Assembly: GCA_014871385.1 (NCBI GenBank)
Contig: CM026424.1
Span: forward strand, 5,943,320-6,007,319
From: Ceratodon purpureus
Lineage: Eukaryota > Streptophyta > Bryopsida > Pseudoditrichales > Ditrichaceae
DNA length: 64,000 nucleotides
Direction: 5' to 3'
The first letter of the stretch is position 1, and each line of letters starts with the position of its first letter. Positions 48,901-58,544 of this stretch are shown in pieces. The position numbers and the translations under genes are program-made. A model generated the notes under the pieces. It ran no database searches. It was not told the DNA's origin and worked only from the letters and a program-made list of their open reading frames with translations.

Positions 48901-49774
48901 TATCCGGTGAGTTCTAAAGATCGTGGGGTGCTTGTAAGGAGAAAATACAATCAAAAGCACGGATTGGCTCCATTTAAAACATTACCGCGGATGGACGTAG
49001 CCTAGAACTCATTCTAGCTACGATGATATTTATTCATCTTTTGACACGCTTCCCATTCCAACCAGATGAAAAACTTCAGCACGGAATTGCAATGTTTCGT
49101 CAAAACCAAAAGGGCTGCTTTCCACCCAAACTTGCAACACACCAAAAAAAATTAAAAAATTAAAAAAATAATAAAAAAAGCGCAGATAAAGTGGAGAGAG
49201 GGAAACACAGTCAGATCCACAATGCCTTGCACATGGACCCAGTGCCCCATCAAAAATCAAATGAACGTTCACAGCCAGTGTGCCCAGGAAAAAGGGGAAC
49301 CACACCCATTCAGGCGCAACTTATTCCCAAGCAGAGAACCATCCCCCCCAAAAAAGGGCGCACTGAGCCGCGCAGCCTGCACCAGAATTATGTATGCAGG
49401 TGGGTGGGGACCCTTTTGGTGGCATCTAGCATTTGGCAAGTTCCGGATGCCCCCCACTGCCCCAGTATCATAATAAAGTAACTAGTCCACACAGTCCAAC
49501 CAGTCTCCCCCTAGTAGCTCGAAATAGCAACCAACCCAACCAAATCCTCTCCGGAAAACCCAACAATAACAATACCACAAATATAGCAACCCTCGCTCCG
49601 CCCTCCCGCCCCAACACTAGCCCATGCCTACCAAAAGACGCCTACACCACGAGGGTAGGGTGGGGGCGGACTGGATGACCACGCCCCACTCCACTCCAAA
49701 GCATCTGTGCCATGCTCATGCTCATGCTCATGCTCACCACTGCACTGCGACAATTCCTCCCGACCTACCGCGCG
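48901..49774. other. no gene seen; becomes GC-rich from about 49190
   Basis: Overlapping ORFs on both strands reflect low stop density in GC-rich DNA. A CATGCT hexamer repeat (about four copies) lies at 49711-49736. This is probably the distal upstream region of AP2/ERF gene 2. Confidence 0.4.
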
Positions 49775-50322
49775 ACGCGGCGTTCTCCTCCCGCTCCCCC
49801 GCGCCATTCCCATACCCCTCCCCCATTCCCACCATACAGTAGTACATACCCCCTGAGCCCCGCTCCCAAACCCGCCACCGTACCCCCCACTACCAACCCC
49901 TTATCTACCTCCACCAGATCACATCCCCCAAAATGTATGCAACTCCTAGACACTACCCGTCATAAGGTGCAGTAACGGTTTTCGGTCCTCATCATCTCCT
50001 GTGAGTTTACATCTAGAAAACCACGAGTCTAGGATATCCAAAGAGAGCGGAGCTCTCTAGGGAGGGCATAGATATATGGTTTCTAGATGTAAACTCACGG
50101 GAGCTGATGAGGACCGAAAACCGTTACTGCACCTTATGACGGGTAGTGTCTAGGATTGGCGTACATTTTGGGGGATGTGATCTGGTGGAGGTAGATAAGG
50201 GGTTGGTAGTGGGGGGTACGATGGCGGGTTTGGGAGCGGGGCTCGGGGGGGTATGTACTATGGTGGGAATGGGAGGGGTATGGCGGGAATGGGGGAGGGG
50301 GAGGGGGAGGGGCGCGTGGTCT
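49775..50322. repeat. large GC-rich inverted repeat, arms about 250 bp, upstream of AP2/ERF gene 2
   Basis: The left arm (about 49775-50022) and right arm (about 50076-50322) are reverse complements with few differences, centred near 50049. The inner arm CAGTAACGGTTTTCGGTCCT and GAGTTTACATCTAGAA are exact in the other arm. The outer arm is C/G-rich (ACTACCAACCCCTTATCTAC and the CCCCGCTCCCAAACCCGCCA stretch). The 53-base spacer contains a small hairpin AGAGAGC-GGA-GCTCTCT (50042-50058). A transcript would fold into a very long hairpin. It may be a foldback element, a MULE-like MITE with long TIRs or a local inverted duplication. The same reading frames are open in both arms, but nothing suggests a real protein. 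Confidence 0.9.
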
Positions 50323-51936
50323 TGCGCCCGGGATGGGGAGGAGGGGAGGGGGGATCCCAGATCTTTGGCCGGAGGGGGTGTAGTGTAGAGTAGAGCGGGG
50401 GAGGGTGTTGTTGTGTTGGTTGTCATGAGAAACTTGGTTCTGGTCTCTGAAGGCTTGTTCCGGAGGGTTTCGTTTCGCTTCGTTGCTACGCAGTGCGTGA
50501 TCACTGCCCACTAGGTGTCTATCCTCCCGCGAGTTTCCAAGTGGATTTGCTTCGGCTCGGCTCTTGTCGCAGTTTACTCCTTCCTCGGAGTCCGGTTGTT
50601 GTTGTTGTTGTGTAGTTTAAGCCGCTTCGTAGCGCATGCTCTGTGCAGTTAGTGTGCATACTTTGTTCGTCATTCACGTGTGGAGATTTCTCGTTCCGCA
50701 TCTTTCTTTGTAAAAGTCAGTGAGATTCTGTGAGAGTTTTGGTGTCGGGGTTGTAGACGAGCTGAGGACGGCTTAGTAGATTCTGCTTCAGTTTTAGTGC
50801 TGCTGTCTGTGCGTACTTGGAGGTCCTCATTTGGAGGGGGACGGCGGAGGCAGAGGAGAATGTGGTTGCGTGAACGGCGGTGAAATTCCGAGGAGTCTGC
50901 TTCGGGCTCACTTGTAGGTGAGATTATCTGGTTCCTTTTGGCCTTGGTGCTGGTTATAGAGTTGGTTCTTGTGATGAGTTCGGCGGTTGTGAGAGGTCGT
51001 GTTCCGGCCGGCTGCGTGTTTATCTTGATGTTTGCGTGCTGGTGTTGTTGCTCTTAGCGTGCTTGAGTCTTGGTTCTTGTTCGTTCCGTTTCATGCACGG
51101 CTCTTCTTTACGTCGTTCACATTACTGTACTAGAGGAAGGCGGAGTTCGGAGTTTTACTCGCGTAGGTGTGTACCGAAGTGGTTACGGGCACACTTTCCG
51201 AGGTTATCTGTGAAACTTAGTGTTGATGTCTCTTTCCTGGCGTTTAAGTAGCAGAGTGGTGAGTTGATGTTGATAACAGAGCCATGTTAGTGAGATTTTT
51301 CTTAAAGCGAGTCACGGTAGTTTCTTATGAGGTGCATGTGAGCAGAACCGGTTTATCCGGTGGGGAGTACGGGCTGGAATCGTGTTGTCCACCTTGTTTT
51401 CCAAGTTTCTTTAGGATTTTTAGGCTCGGTTCGGGCAGTTCACATGTTCTTCGGTTCATCACTTTTGGAAATAAACAACGTTTCAGAGATGAGGACATGT
51501 GTTATTTCTGATGTCGGCCATCATTTTCTGATGCTTTAGATTAGTTTAGGATATGATATTTCAGGTGGCGTCACATCTTTAGGCCCGAGGTGTTTGGGTT
51601 CTAGATGTAAGGTACTGAGCATGGTTTTCGCTATAAATGTAGTTGCACCTTGTTAAGACACAACAGAGATCCGTTGTTACTATTATTCCAGAGTTGGTAG
51701 AGCGTGGACATTGTCTGAGGATGTGCTACGGCTGTAGTAAGTCGCGTGAAATGTCATATTAGTGTGTAGTCATGTTCTTACGTCTCTATTGCCACTTTGC
51801 CATCCTCAACTCATGGCCTTTAACGTATTTGACATCAACTGTGCATGTTTGCAGGCCATTCAAGGGGAAACTGTACATCCTTGCTCGGTTGAAATCGATT
51901 AAAGACTCTACTGCCTTGGAACTGGCTTGGGCGTTT

Positions 51937-51972
51937 ATGTCGCCCTTGAGTATCAGCGCAAGAGAAGATTGA
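51937..51972 (+). promoter_or_regulatory. upstream ORF, 11 codons
   Basis: ATG at 51937 opens MSPLSISARED and ends in TGA at 51970-51972. It lies in the predicted second leader exon of AP2/ERF gene 2. Confidence 0.4.
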
Positions 51973-51987
51973 GTATTCTGGCCTATC

Positions 51988-52098
51988 ATGGTCGTGAAAG
52001 TGGCGGCTTGCAGCTTAGCCGTCTACAATACTCCGCCGCTGATTACCTTTCTCTTCCACTGTGGGTTGATTCAAGACTTGGCCGAAGTTGAGACGTAG
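51988..52098 (+). promoter_or_regulatory. upstream ORF, 36 codons
   Basis: ATG at 51988 opens a 36-residue frame (MVVKVAACSLAVYNTPPLIT...) that ends in TAG at 52096-52098, 119 bp before the main ATG. No ATG lies in between. Translation of it would probably lower initiation at the main start. Confidence 0.45.
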
Positions 52099-52217
52099 AC
52101 TTTCAGCTGGGATAACCCACATCCCGTGACATCACTTTTCCTTTTCCCTTTCTCTTTTGTGCGATAAAACTCTCGAGGTATTTGAATTCTTGATACTGTC
52201 CAGACCTACTAGTCACC

Positions 52218-53739
52218 ATGCCTGAAATACTGTCAAATCGCAACTCCAAGATATGTGATCGCCTTGAACGTCCCTGGTGTGGGGAGTGCGCGAAGATTGG
52301 CAGCACAGACTGTATCGACCATGGTGGACATCTGTCAGAAGACACAAGTGTGCTTGGGAAGCGCCTGGGACATGACGCCTTCGGGGACTTTCGTCGAGAG
52401 TTTGAGTTTGGGGGGATGTGGGATAAAAACCCCTTGAAGCCTCAAACGAAACGTCCTAACGCGGCCTCTTCGAACCCATTCTCAGATAGAGAAGCCTTTC
52501 TCAGACTACCCACTCCAGAGTTGATTGTTAGGCCTGCATCTTCCGGCCTTGCAATTCCGCCTCCGACGAAGTTTGCGATCAAGCCAATTCCATCTGTTCC
52601 TATTAAGCCAACAGCATCCGTGCCTGCGAATGTCCCAGCAGTGGCAGTTCCCAGCACCGAATCTGCAGTGGTTGACAATGATCCCAGCACACCCAGCGAC
52701 CTTGCCAGGTACATTCGTCGTTTATTTCATGCACACTCCCACTTTTTGTTTTGTGCTTCGTGTGTCCTTGCTAATAGACATTAGTAACGAAGCGTTTGTT
52801 GGTTGCAAGATGTCATTTTTCTTGTAGTGGTTAAGAGTTATGTTGGGGTGTCTTCTGCCGCATCTTCTAGATTTTACCCAGTAAGTCTGACCTTGTCGCA
52901 TTGTCTGGTTTTGCAGAGAGCAAGGGCCAGTTGATCCAGATACTGATGAAAATGGTTGCAAGGAGGGCGGAGTACGGTTTCGGGAGAATCTGGGGAAATT
53001 TGTGGTAGAGTACAGGCCTCCTCGTTTCAAATGGAAGCTGTGGATGGGCACTTATGCTACTGTAGAAGAGGGTCGGCGAGCCTGCGACTGCGCAAGGTTT
53101 TATGCTGGCCAAGACAAGGGGGGGTTTTACTTTAAGGACTCCCCTGCTTTGTTCGGGGATCTGGGGCCTCTAAACCGACCTTTCTCCGTGGTCAGCAAGG
53201 ACGTTAAAGACAAAGCTTTCAACGTTGAGCTCAAGAAACGTGCCAAGCAGGTCATCAAAAAAGTCCTCGACGCACAGAGGGTCAAACAGTCAGTTGATGT
53301 TACTCGTCCAACTGTAAAGAAGCCGTTGCCAGACGCCATTGTGCAGGGTCTTCAAGTTCTCACTGCTAGAACAAACGGACGCAGTGACCGTCTCTCCAGC
53401 TCCAGCCAAGAGAGCCTGCCCAACTCCGCTGTAGTCGACTCTGGGCATGAAGAGAACGAGCTTGCGGAATCCGTTCAACATGAAGTTGCAAGTGGAGCCC
53501 TAGATGCCTGTGTTCCTCACACAAATCTGGACCACTACACAAATCTTGGTCCCTTGTCAGAAACGTCTGCCTTCGACCCAGAGTTTGCTCCGACTTCAGT
53601 GCTTGTTTCCAGCTTCATGTTAACTTCTGACCATCACGACCTCCCAGGGTGCCTTCAGAGCTCTTTAGATTTTGCTGAAGATTTCGATGATTATGAACTT
53701 TCATATGTTAAGTTATGGAACCACGATGAACTTCCTTGA
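52218..53739 (+). CDS. divergent AP2/ERF-domain protein, gene 2 (join 52218-52708, 52917-53739)
   Basis: Predicted nuclear DNA-binding protein, paralogue of gene 1. ATG 52218 has a good context (GTCACCATGCC). Exon 1 ends at GCCAG|GTACAT (donor 52709) and exon 2 begins after TTTTGCAG (acceptor 52916). The 208-bp intron is phase 2 through an Arg codon, as in gene 1. Length 437 residues. A Cys-rich start (CDRLERPWCGEC) is followed by a Pro/Val/Ala-rich linker. The AP2-like domain covers about residues 182-240: GVRFRENLGKFVVEYRPPR, then KLWMGTY, EEGRRACDCARFYAG and FYFKDSP. The EIR motif is EYR, the AAxAYD helix is RRACDCA, and the first Trp is Phe, so the fold seems kept but DNA specificity may differ. 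The C-terminus is acidic (DFAEDFDDYELSYVKLW). It sits 35 kb from gene 1 in the same orientation. Confidence 0.82.
52709..52916 (+). other. intron of AP2/ERF gene 2
   Basis: GT at 52709-52710 and AG at 52915-52916, 208 bp, phase 2. Removing it joins two long ORFs in frame just before the AP2 domain. Confidence 0.8.
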
Positions 53740-54377
53740 TTATTTTAGTTTTTATCCCCTTTACAGTTTTCTTTTTCTTTTTCTTTCTACGGCTGGCTGA
53801 GACCAAGTGGGTGGAAGCTCTGGCTCTGGAATGTGCCACTTAGGTCTAGTATAAGTAGAACGGTATTGCTGGGCTAAGATGTGACTTCCCTAAGTTTTTG
53901 TCTACGACGTTTCGCGCACATCCATCCGGAAGCAAGTAAATGTAGTTGAAGGTAACGTTGACGTTGCAGTTGAGGTACATATTGTATAATGCGGCTACCA
54001 TCTTTTGAGTGAAATTCTTTTGTACATAAGCGGTGAAACTTATCTTGTTTCTTGTATATGAGATTTCCTATATAATGACTGGTGCTGAGCAGACACTAAT
54101 CTAACGTGAATGTTTAAGTTCGAAAAGGTTACTACTCGACATCTCTCGAATGCTTTAGTCCTGTGCTTTTAAGGATCATGTTATTGACTATTTCGCTCCA
54201 AAAATTCTTTGCCTGATTCTTTTCATAATTTTATTGTGCTCAAATCATTCTTGATACTGTATGTGCTCATTTTTTTGAGATGGTTTTTTAGGAGCAATGT
54301 TTGGAAATGGTGGTGTGAGTGTGCATATTATGATTTACTGTTTTGCCAGGTAGAAGCACCAATAGCTGGAAAGGACT
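53740..54377. other. 3' flank of AP2/ERF gene 2
   Basis: T-rich sequence follows the stop codon; the 3' UTR probably ends within about 350 bp (TTGTACATAAG and TTTCTTGTATATGAG near 54020-54065). No canonical AATAAA was seen. Confidence 0.4.
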
Positions 54378-54490
54378 AATTCCTGTATCTCAAAAACTGG
54401 GAGTAGCTTATATAATTCCTGTATTTCAATGACTGAACGTAGCTCGTATAATTCCTGTATCTCAATAACTGGGAGTAGCTCATATAATTG
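54378..54490. repeat. 36-bp tandem repeat, three copies
   Basis: Units start with AATTCCTGTAT at 54378, 54414 and 54450, exactly 36 bp apart, each ending in GTAGCTYRTAT. A fourth start is partial at 54486. Confidence 0.9.
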
Positions 54491-55056
54491 AAAATCCTTG
54501 GTTTTGGGTTCACGCTTTGGAGCCTCGTACTTTTGTTTAGTCCCTTTCACTATGAACCTTTAAAAACTCATATGAAATTGAATACACGTGGGAACAATGC
54601 TCCTTTTCTTCCTCACTCATTTCTCTGGTGGCCAAATTTTGGAGTATTTTTTGGATCATTTCCTGTCCAAATCCTTAAACAAGAAGCGCTGATTGTGACT
54701 GAATCTGGCGCTTCCACCTTCATAGTCCTTGTCTATACGGTGCACATGTGCATGGCAGTTTTTATGCTGTGCCTCAACAAACTACCGTAGCCTACTAGCA
54801 GCTTCGTACAAAAATAATTCTAAAAATAGAAAAAAATATGAAAATTATGAAGTCAAAAAATCGAAATTAGAATAAATTAGTTTTTACAATATTTTGTTAG
54901 TTCTAAGCCATTTCAGGTCATTTTTACTGATTTTTGGCAAAAAAACGAAAATTGAGAAATTCATTTTGGAGGTGTCGATCATCAATTTTTCAAAATAATT
55001 AAATATTCGACCGAGCATGGTCGAAGCTGCTAGTAGGCTACGGTATTGCTTGTGGA
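54491..55056. other. no gene seen; spacer
   Basis: A 100-codon ORF at 54488-54790 is unrecognised. GCCTACTAGCAGCTTCG at 54790 and the complementary CGAAGCTGCTAGTAGGC near 55022 form an inverted repeat about 250 bp across (ends CTACCGTAGCCTACTAGCAG and its complement). This suggests another small TIR element at about 54784-55044. Confidence 0.5.
54784..55044. mobile_element. TIR element about 260 bp, unclassified
   Basis: TACCGTAGCCTACTAGCAGC at the left end equals the complement of the right end (GCTGCTAGTAGGCTACGGTA). The TIR is about 25 bp, continuing through TTCG on both sides. The interior is AT-rich and non-coding. The duplicated target could be a TA-type site already inside the repeat; the superfamily is open. 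Confidence 0.75.
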
Positions 55057-55170
55057 GATTTATTTATTTATTTATTTTTGGATACAAAAGGAGAAATCCA
55101 TTGCAAAGAGTAGAATTACAAGCCCTCAGCGCGCAGAGCCTAGGGCAGGGCTCTTGAAGATTACAATGTA
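55057..55170 (-). mobile_element. LINE-like 3' end fragment
   Basis: On the minus strand it reads GGGCTTGTAATTCTACTC, then TTTGCAATGGATTTCTCC and TTTTGTATCC, followed by a run of AAAT units. This is the style of plant LINE 3' ends. The upstream limit lies next to the Stowaway-like MITE. Confidence 0.45.
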
Positions 55171-55272
55171 GTACTCCCTCTGTTTCACAGAAAAACCATG
55201 GTTTTTGTATAAACTTTGTACCAAAATAAACCATGGTTTCAACAGCAACATGAAAATGTAGACTTTGTTTAA

Positions 55273-56196
55273 CCCCTAAAGTTCCTTGACTATGTTTCAC
55301 CAAAAAACGCTCCAAAATTGCCATTTCCAATGTAAAAAGCATGAATGACTAAAAAAATATATTGTTTCTAATTATAACCGTAATATCTTCAACTAGAATA
55401 TTGTAATAGACATCTCAAATTTCTTTAATGTAATCGACCGTAGAGATTAGAAGATTATAGCAATTGAACTTTGAAAACAAACTTTTTTGATAAGATTTTT
55501 GACTAGGTTGACACACTCTAACTTTTTTTTTTCTTCGGTTTTTGCATTATGGATTTTGGGGGTTTTGATGCACGTCAAAGAAGACTAAGTTAGCTAATTG
55601 TATTAAAAAAATTAACACTCAAAAGTCAAGTGTAGCATGTTGAAAACATTATTTTTATTAAGTTGAATACACAAGAATGCTAAATCTTATTTCTTTCCTA
55701 CAAATTCCATTATTTAATAAAGTCCTAATCCAAACGGTCAAAGTAAAGATTTATGTCCATCCTTTCACTGAAAAAAAGAAAAAACCTAAAATAATATTTT
55801 TTCTAACTTTTATGAAGGAAAGAAGAAGTTTTTTGGTACACTGCCCGAAACGGTGAGAAAACTTTGATATTTTGTGGAGTGAACATTATGCACTCAAAGT
55901 CATTTTTTAAAAAAAAAACCTCAAAGATGAAATCATGAAGTATTTATAGAAATATTTTAAGAGGTAATTGGTGTATTTAGCATGGCTGCACGAATTGCCC
56001 ATCGAACAGCTTTTTCCACTTTGGGTACCATAACTATTTTTATAAATGTTCAATGGAAAAAAAATTAGATTCCCTCAAAGTTCTTGTTATGGCCTACATT
56101 CACAAAAAGTTTAAAGATTTTTTGACTTCAATTGAAGTCATAGGTACATGCCCGAATTTTAAAAAAGCCCATTCTAGGACAATTGTCCTTTAGGGA
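55273..56196. mobile_element. TTAA element O, 924 bp, nested in the Stowaway-like MITE
   Basis: Flanked by TTAA at 55269-55272 and 56197-56200. The ends are CCCCTAAAGTTCC and CCTTTAGGGA. Motif 2 (AACCGTAATATC) ends at 55387 and motif 1 at 55471, 84 bp apart and 114 bp from the left end. Same family as K. The right end TTGTCCTTTAGGG is shared with H. It is non-coding. Confidence 0.9.
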
Positions 56197-56317
56197 TTAA
56201 TGGGCTTTGGCACTTAATGGGCCCAACTGCAGTTGAATTTGTGGTTACTGTGAAACCCATTGCTTCTCACAACCCAATCACATTCCATATATTTAGAAAG
56301 CGCATCACTGTTCTTAA

Positions 56318-57240
56318 CCCCTAAACTCTCAGGCAACCAAAATGTGGTCGCCGGCTATTTTGGGCAGGGTCCCACAGTGTCAAAAATAACTTTCAGGTTT
56401 TGAGATTTTGTGTGTGGATTCTCTAGGTCATTACGTACGTGTCAAGCTTTGATTCATAAGATTTGGTTATGTAATGCAAAAGTTATGCATGGTTGAAGGT
56501 AAAAAATCTCAACGCGGGCAGCCACAAAAAATTTCAATTTTTTTTTTTAAAAATAATTAAAAATATCATCATTTTGTAGAGATTCATATTTAGATAGGAT
56601 GCTTTGATTCAGTCCATTCCAACAAGTGAGGTAAAAGATATGACAAGTCATGTTATGCGGGCAGTTTGGTCAAGTCTTCATGAAAAAAAACTTTGAGAGT
56701 TCATTTTGAATGCAATTTTGACAATTTTTCAAAAATAAAAATTGGAAAAGTTTTTTGTTATGTATTACATCATTTTTACCGTTGAAATTGACGTTATCCA
56801 CTTCTACGTGAATGTAATTAGCAATTTAGTTTTTCCTTGTATTCTACATTGTATTTAGATTTACATATCTTTTGAAGATGAAAATCTAGGTTTTTTCTTC
56901 TGGTATTTTTTGTGTAGATTCCCAAGTCATTTTTTTATTAGAATATGGAATTGCCCATTTCAAATTTGTAAAGCGTATTTTTTGAAAATTCATTGAAAGT
57001 GAAATTTCAGCTTTTTGAAGGATTGAAAAGAACTTGTTTCTTAACTTTGAACATTACGATCTTGCAATTGGTATCATATTTTTCTCTAAAATTTTGGAAA
57101 AGAATGTCTTAATAAGTTAGCTATAAGATCCTACGGTTGAAATTGCAAAAGAATGTTATAAAATTGGAAAAACTAACTTGCTTCACAAAGGAGTGTTGAA
57201 GGGCAGTTTTTGATGTGAATTCATGGTGGGCATTTAGGGG
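56318..57240. mobile_element. TTAA element P, 923 bp, nested in the Stowaway-like MITE
   Basis: Flanked by TTAA at 56314-56317 and 57241-57244. The ends are CCCCTAAACTCTC and GCATTTAGGGG. Motif 1 starts at 57043 and the motif 2 GATC at 57127, 84 bp apart and 113 bp from the right end. It is the uninterrupted relative of D and shows what D looked like before E inserted. It is non-coding. Confidence 0.9.
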
Positions 57241-57292
57241 TTAATCTTGCACTAAAAAGGAAACCACTGTTTTTGGTGAAACAGAGGGAGTA

Positions 57293-58540
57293 TGCAGATT
57301 CTGGTGATCCAATTCAAATATGGAATTGCCCTTCGTATTATATACATAATTTATAATGTCTTTACTTTCTTTTGCAACTGTTGCAGATATCTGTTTTTTG
57401 ATACTGAGCCCTTAGTGTGAGTGTCCAGGGAGCTTTCAGAGGGAATCAGTAATTATCCTATATTTTCTGTAAACAATTGGTCTTAACTACCAATCCATCT
57501 AGTCACTGTCCAAGTATTGTATAGGTATTACTCAAATATCATCCAAGTATCACATATTTTAATTTGATTTTAACCAAAAGCTTTTAATATCAACCAATTT
57601 TTTGTAAATCATTCAACCAATCTGTAAACAACTCCCAGTTATCCCAGTTCATTGCTTTGTATGATGAATTTTGTGAGAAAATATCTTGTATTCTGGAAAG
57701 ATCTACATGCTTCATTCCAAGTGTTTATGAGCACTACAATTCAAATCGTAATTTCCTAGTTCTTTCAGATTGTCTGCTGTAATGAGAGCCATATTGATAT
57801 GTAGTAGAGATGGCCGTTACTTAGACTTGTACCAAATATCAGCATGAAAACAGTGAGTGGAACCAAGACACCTAAGTTACTTGTGCATCACAGTGGCAGC
57901 TTGGGGAAGCTTTCAAGAAGATCTACAAAATGAAATTTCTATCTAGTTAGGTGGCATCGAATATGTATGGAATATGCATGGAATATGTTTTGCGAAAGCA
58001 CGTGTGTGGAAAGAAGTGACAAAGAAAGTTCAGGCACTGAATAGGTACTTCGTGACTCTCTGTAAAGTGTGCGATTCTATCATGGCAAATGGAGTTGGCG
58101 AATGCCATGCTGCCAAGGCAATGGAATCATGTGACATAATAGACACAGTGCAGGTACAATATGTTGGAACGGTGGGACCTCTGATGTTTGCCAACCAATG
58201 GCAAGGAATGCACATTACCATATTAATAATATGCCTTTGAACGGGTCATGATATCTTGCAAAGAGGTACATCATAAACTGTTTTTGAAGTTGAGCTGATA
58301 CTATCTCTACAGTGGCTGCCTCAGAATGAGTTCATGTTGAATAGGATGAGTCAAGTTTACGCTCAAAGTCAAGGAAAGTGGATGTTGATGCAACAAATTC
58401 ACTTCAGCCCATCTGATTTTCTCCTGTGCCCAACATGAGAATTGATGGAGATCTGGGATATGCAGAATTGATGTGTCTAAAACAATCAAATGCTAATTAC
58501 TTGTTGAGGGATGCACTTATTGCTAACTTGCTCAATACAT
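57293..58540. other. no gene seen; spacer
   Basis: An 88-codon ORF at 57974-58240 has ordinary composition but no family I recognise and no gene signals nearby. The remainder is non-coding. Confidence 0.4.
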
Positions 58541-58544
58541 TTAA

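Larger units (their letters stand above)
50400..52217 (+). promoter_or_regulatory. probable promoter and 5' leader of AP2/ERF gene 2, with leader intron
   Basis: Moderate-GC, T/G-rich region with few long ORFs. A donor TAG|GTGAGA at 50918 and an acceptor TTTGCAG at 51854 suggest a 937-bp leader intron. The second leader exon contains two uORFs. No obvious TATA box was identified. The same layout precedes AP2/ERF gene 1. Confidence 0.45.
55174..57290. mobile_element. Stowaway-like (Tc1/mariner) MITE split by elements O and P
   Basis: The TIR is CTCCCTCTGTTTCAC at the left and, on the complement, at the right end. TA target duplications lie at 55172-55173 and 57291-57292. CTCCCTCYGTTTC-type ends with TA duplications are the known Stowaway signature in plants. 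Without the two nested TTAA elements the MITE would be about 255 bp, a usual Stowaway size. Confidence 0.88.

Noticed and set aside
49775..50511. Overlapping ORFs of 60-126 codons on both strands as genes
   Set aside because: They are Pro/Thr/Ser-rich translations of the GC-rich inverted repeat and are open because stops are rare there. No start context or known domain.
57974..58240. 88-codon ORF as a small gene
   Set aside because: No recognised domain, no upstream gene signals, and surrounded by transposon sequence.
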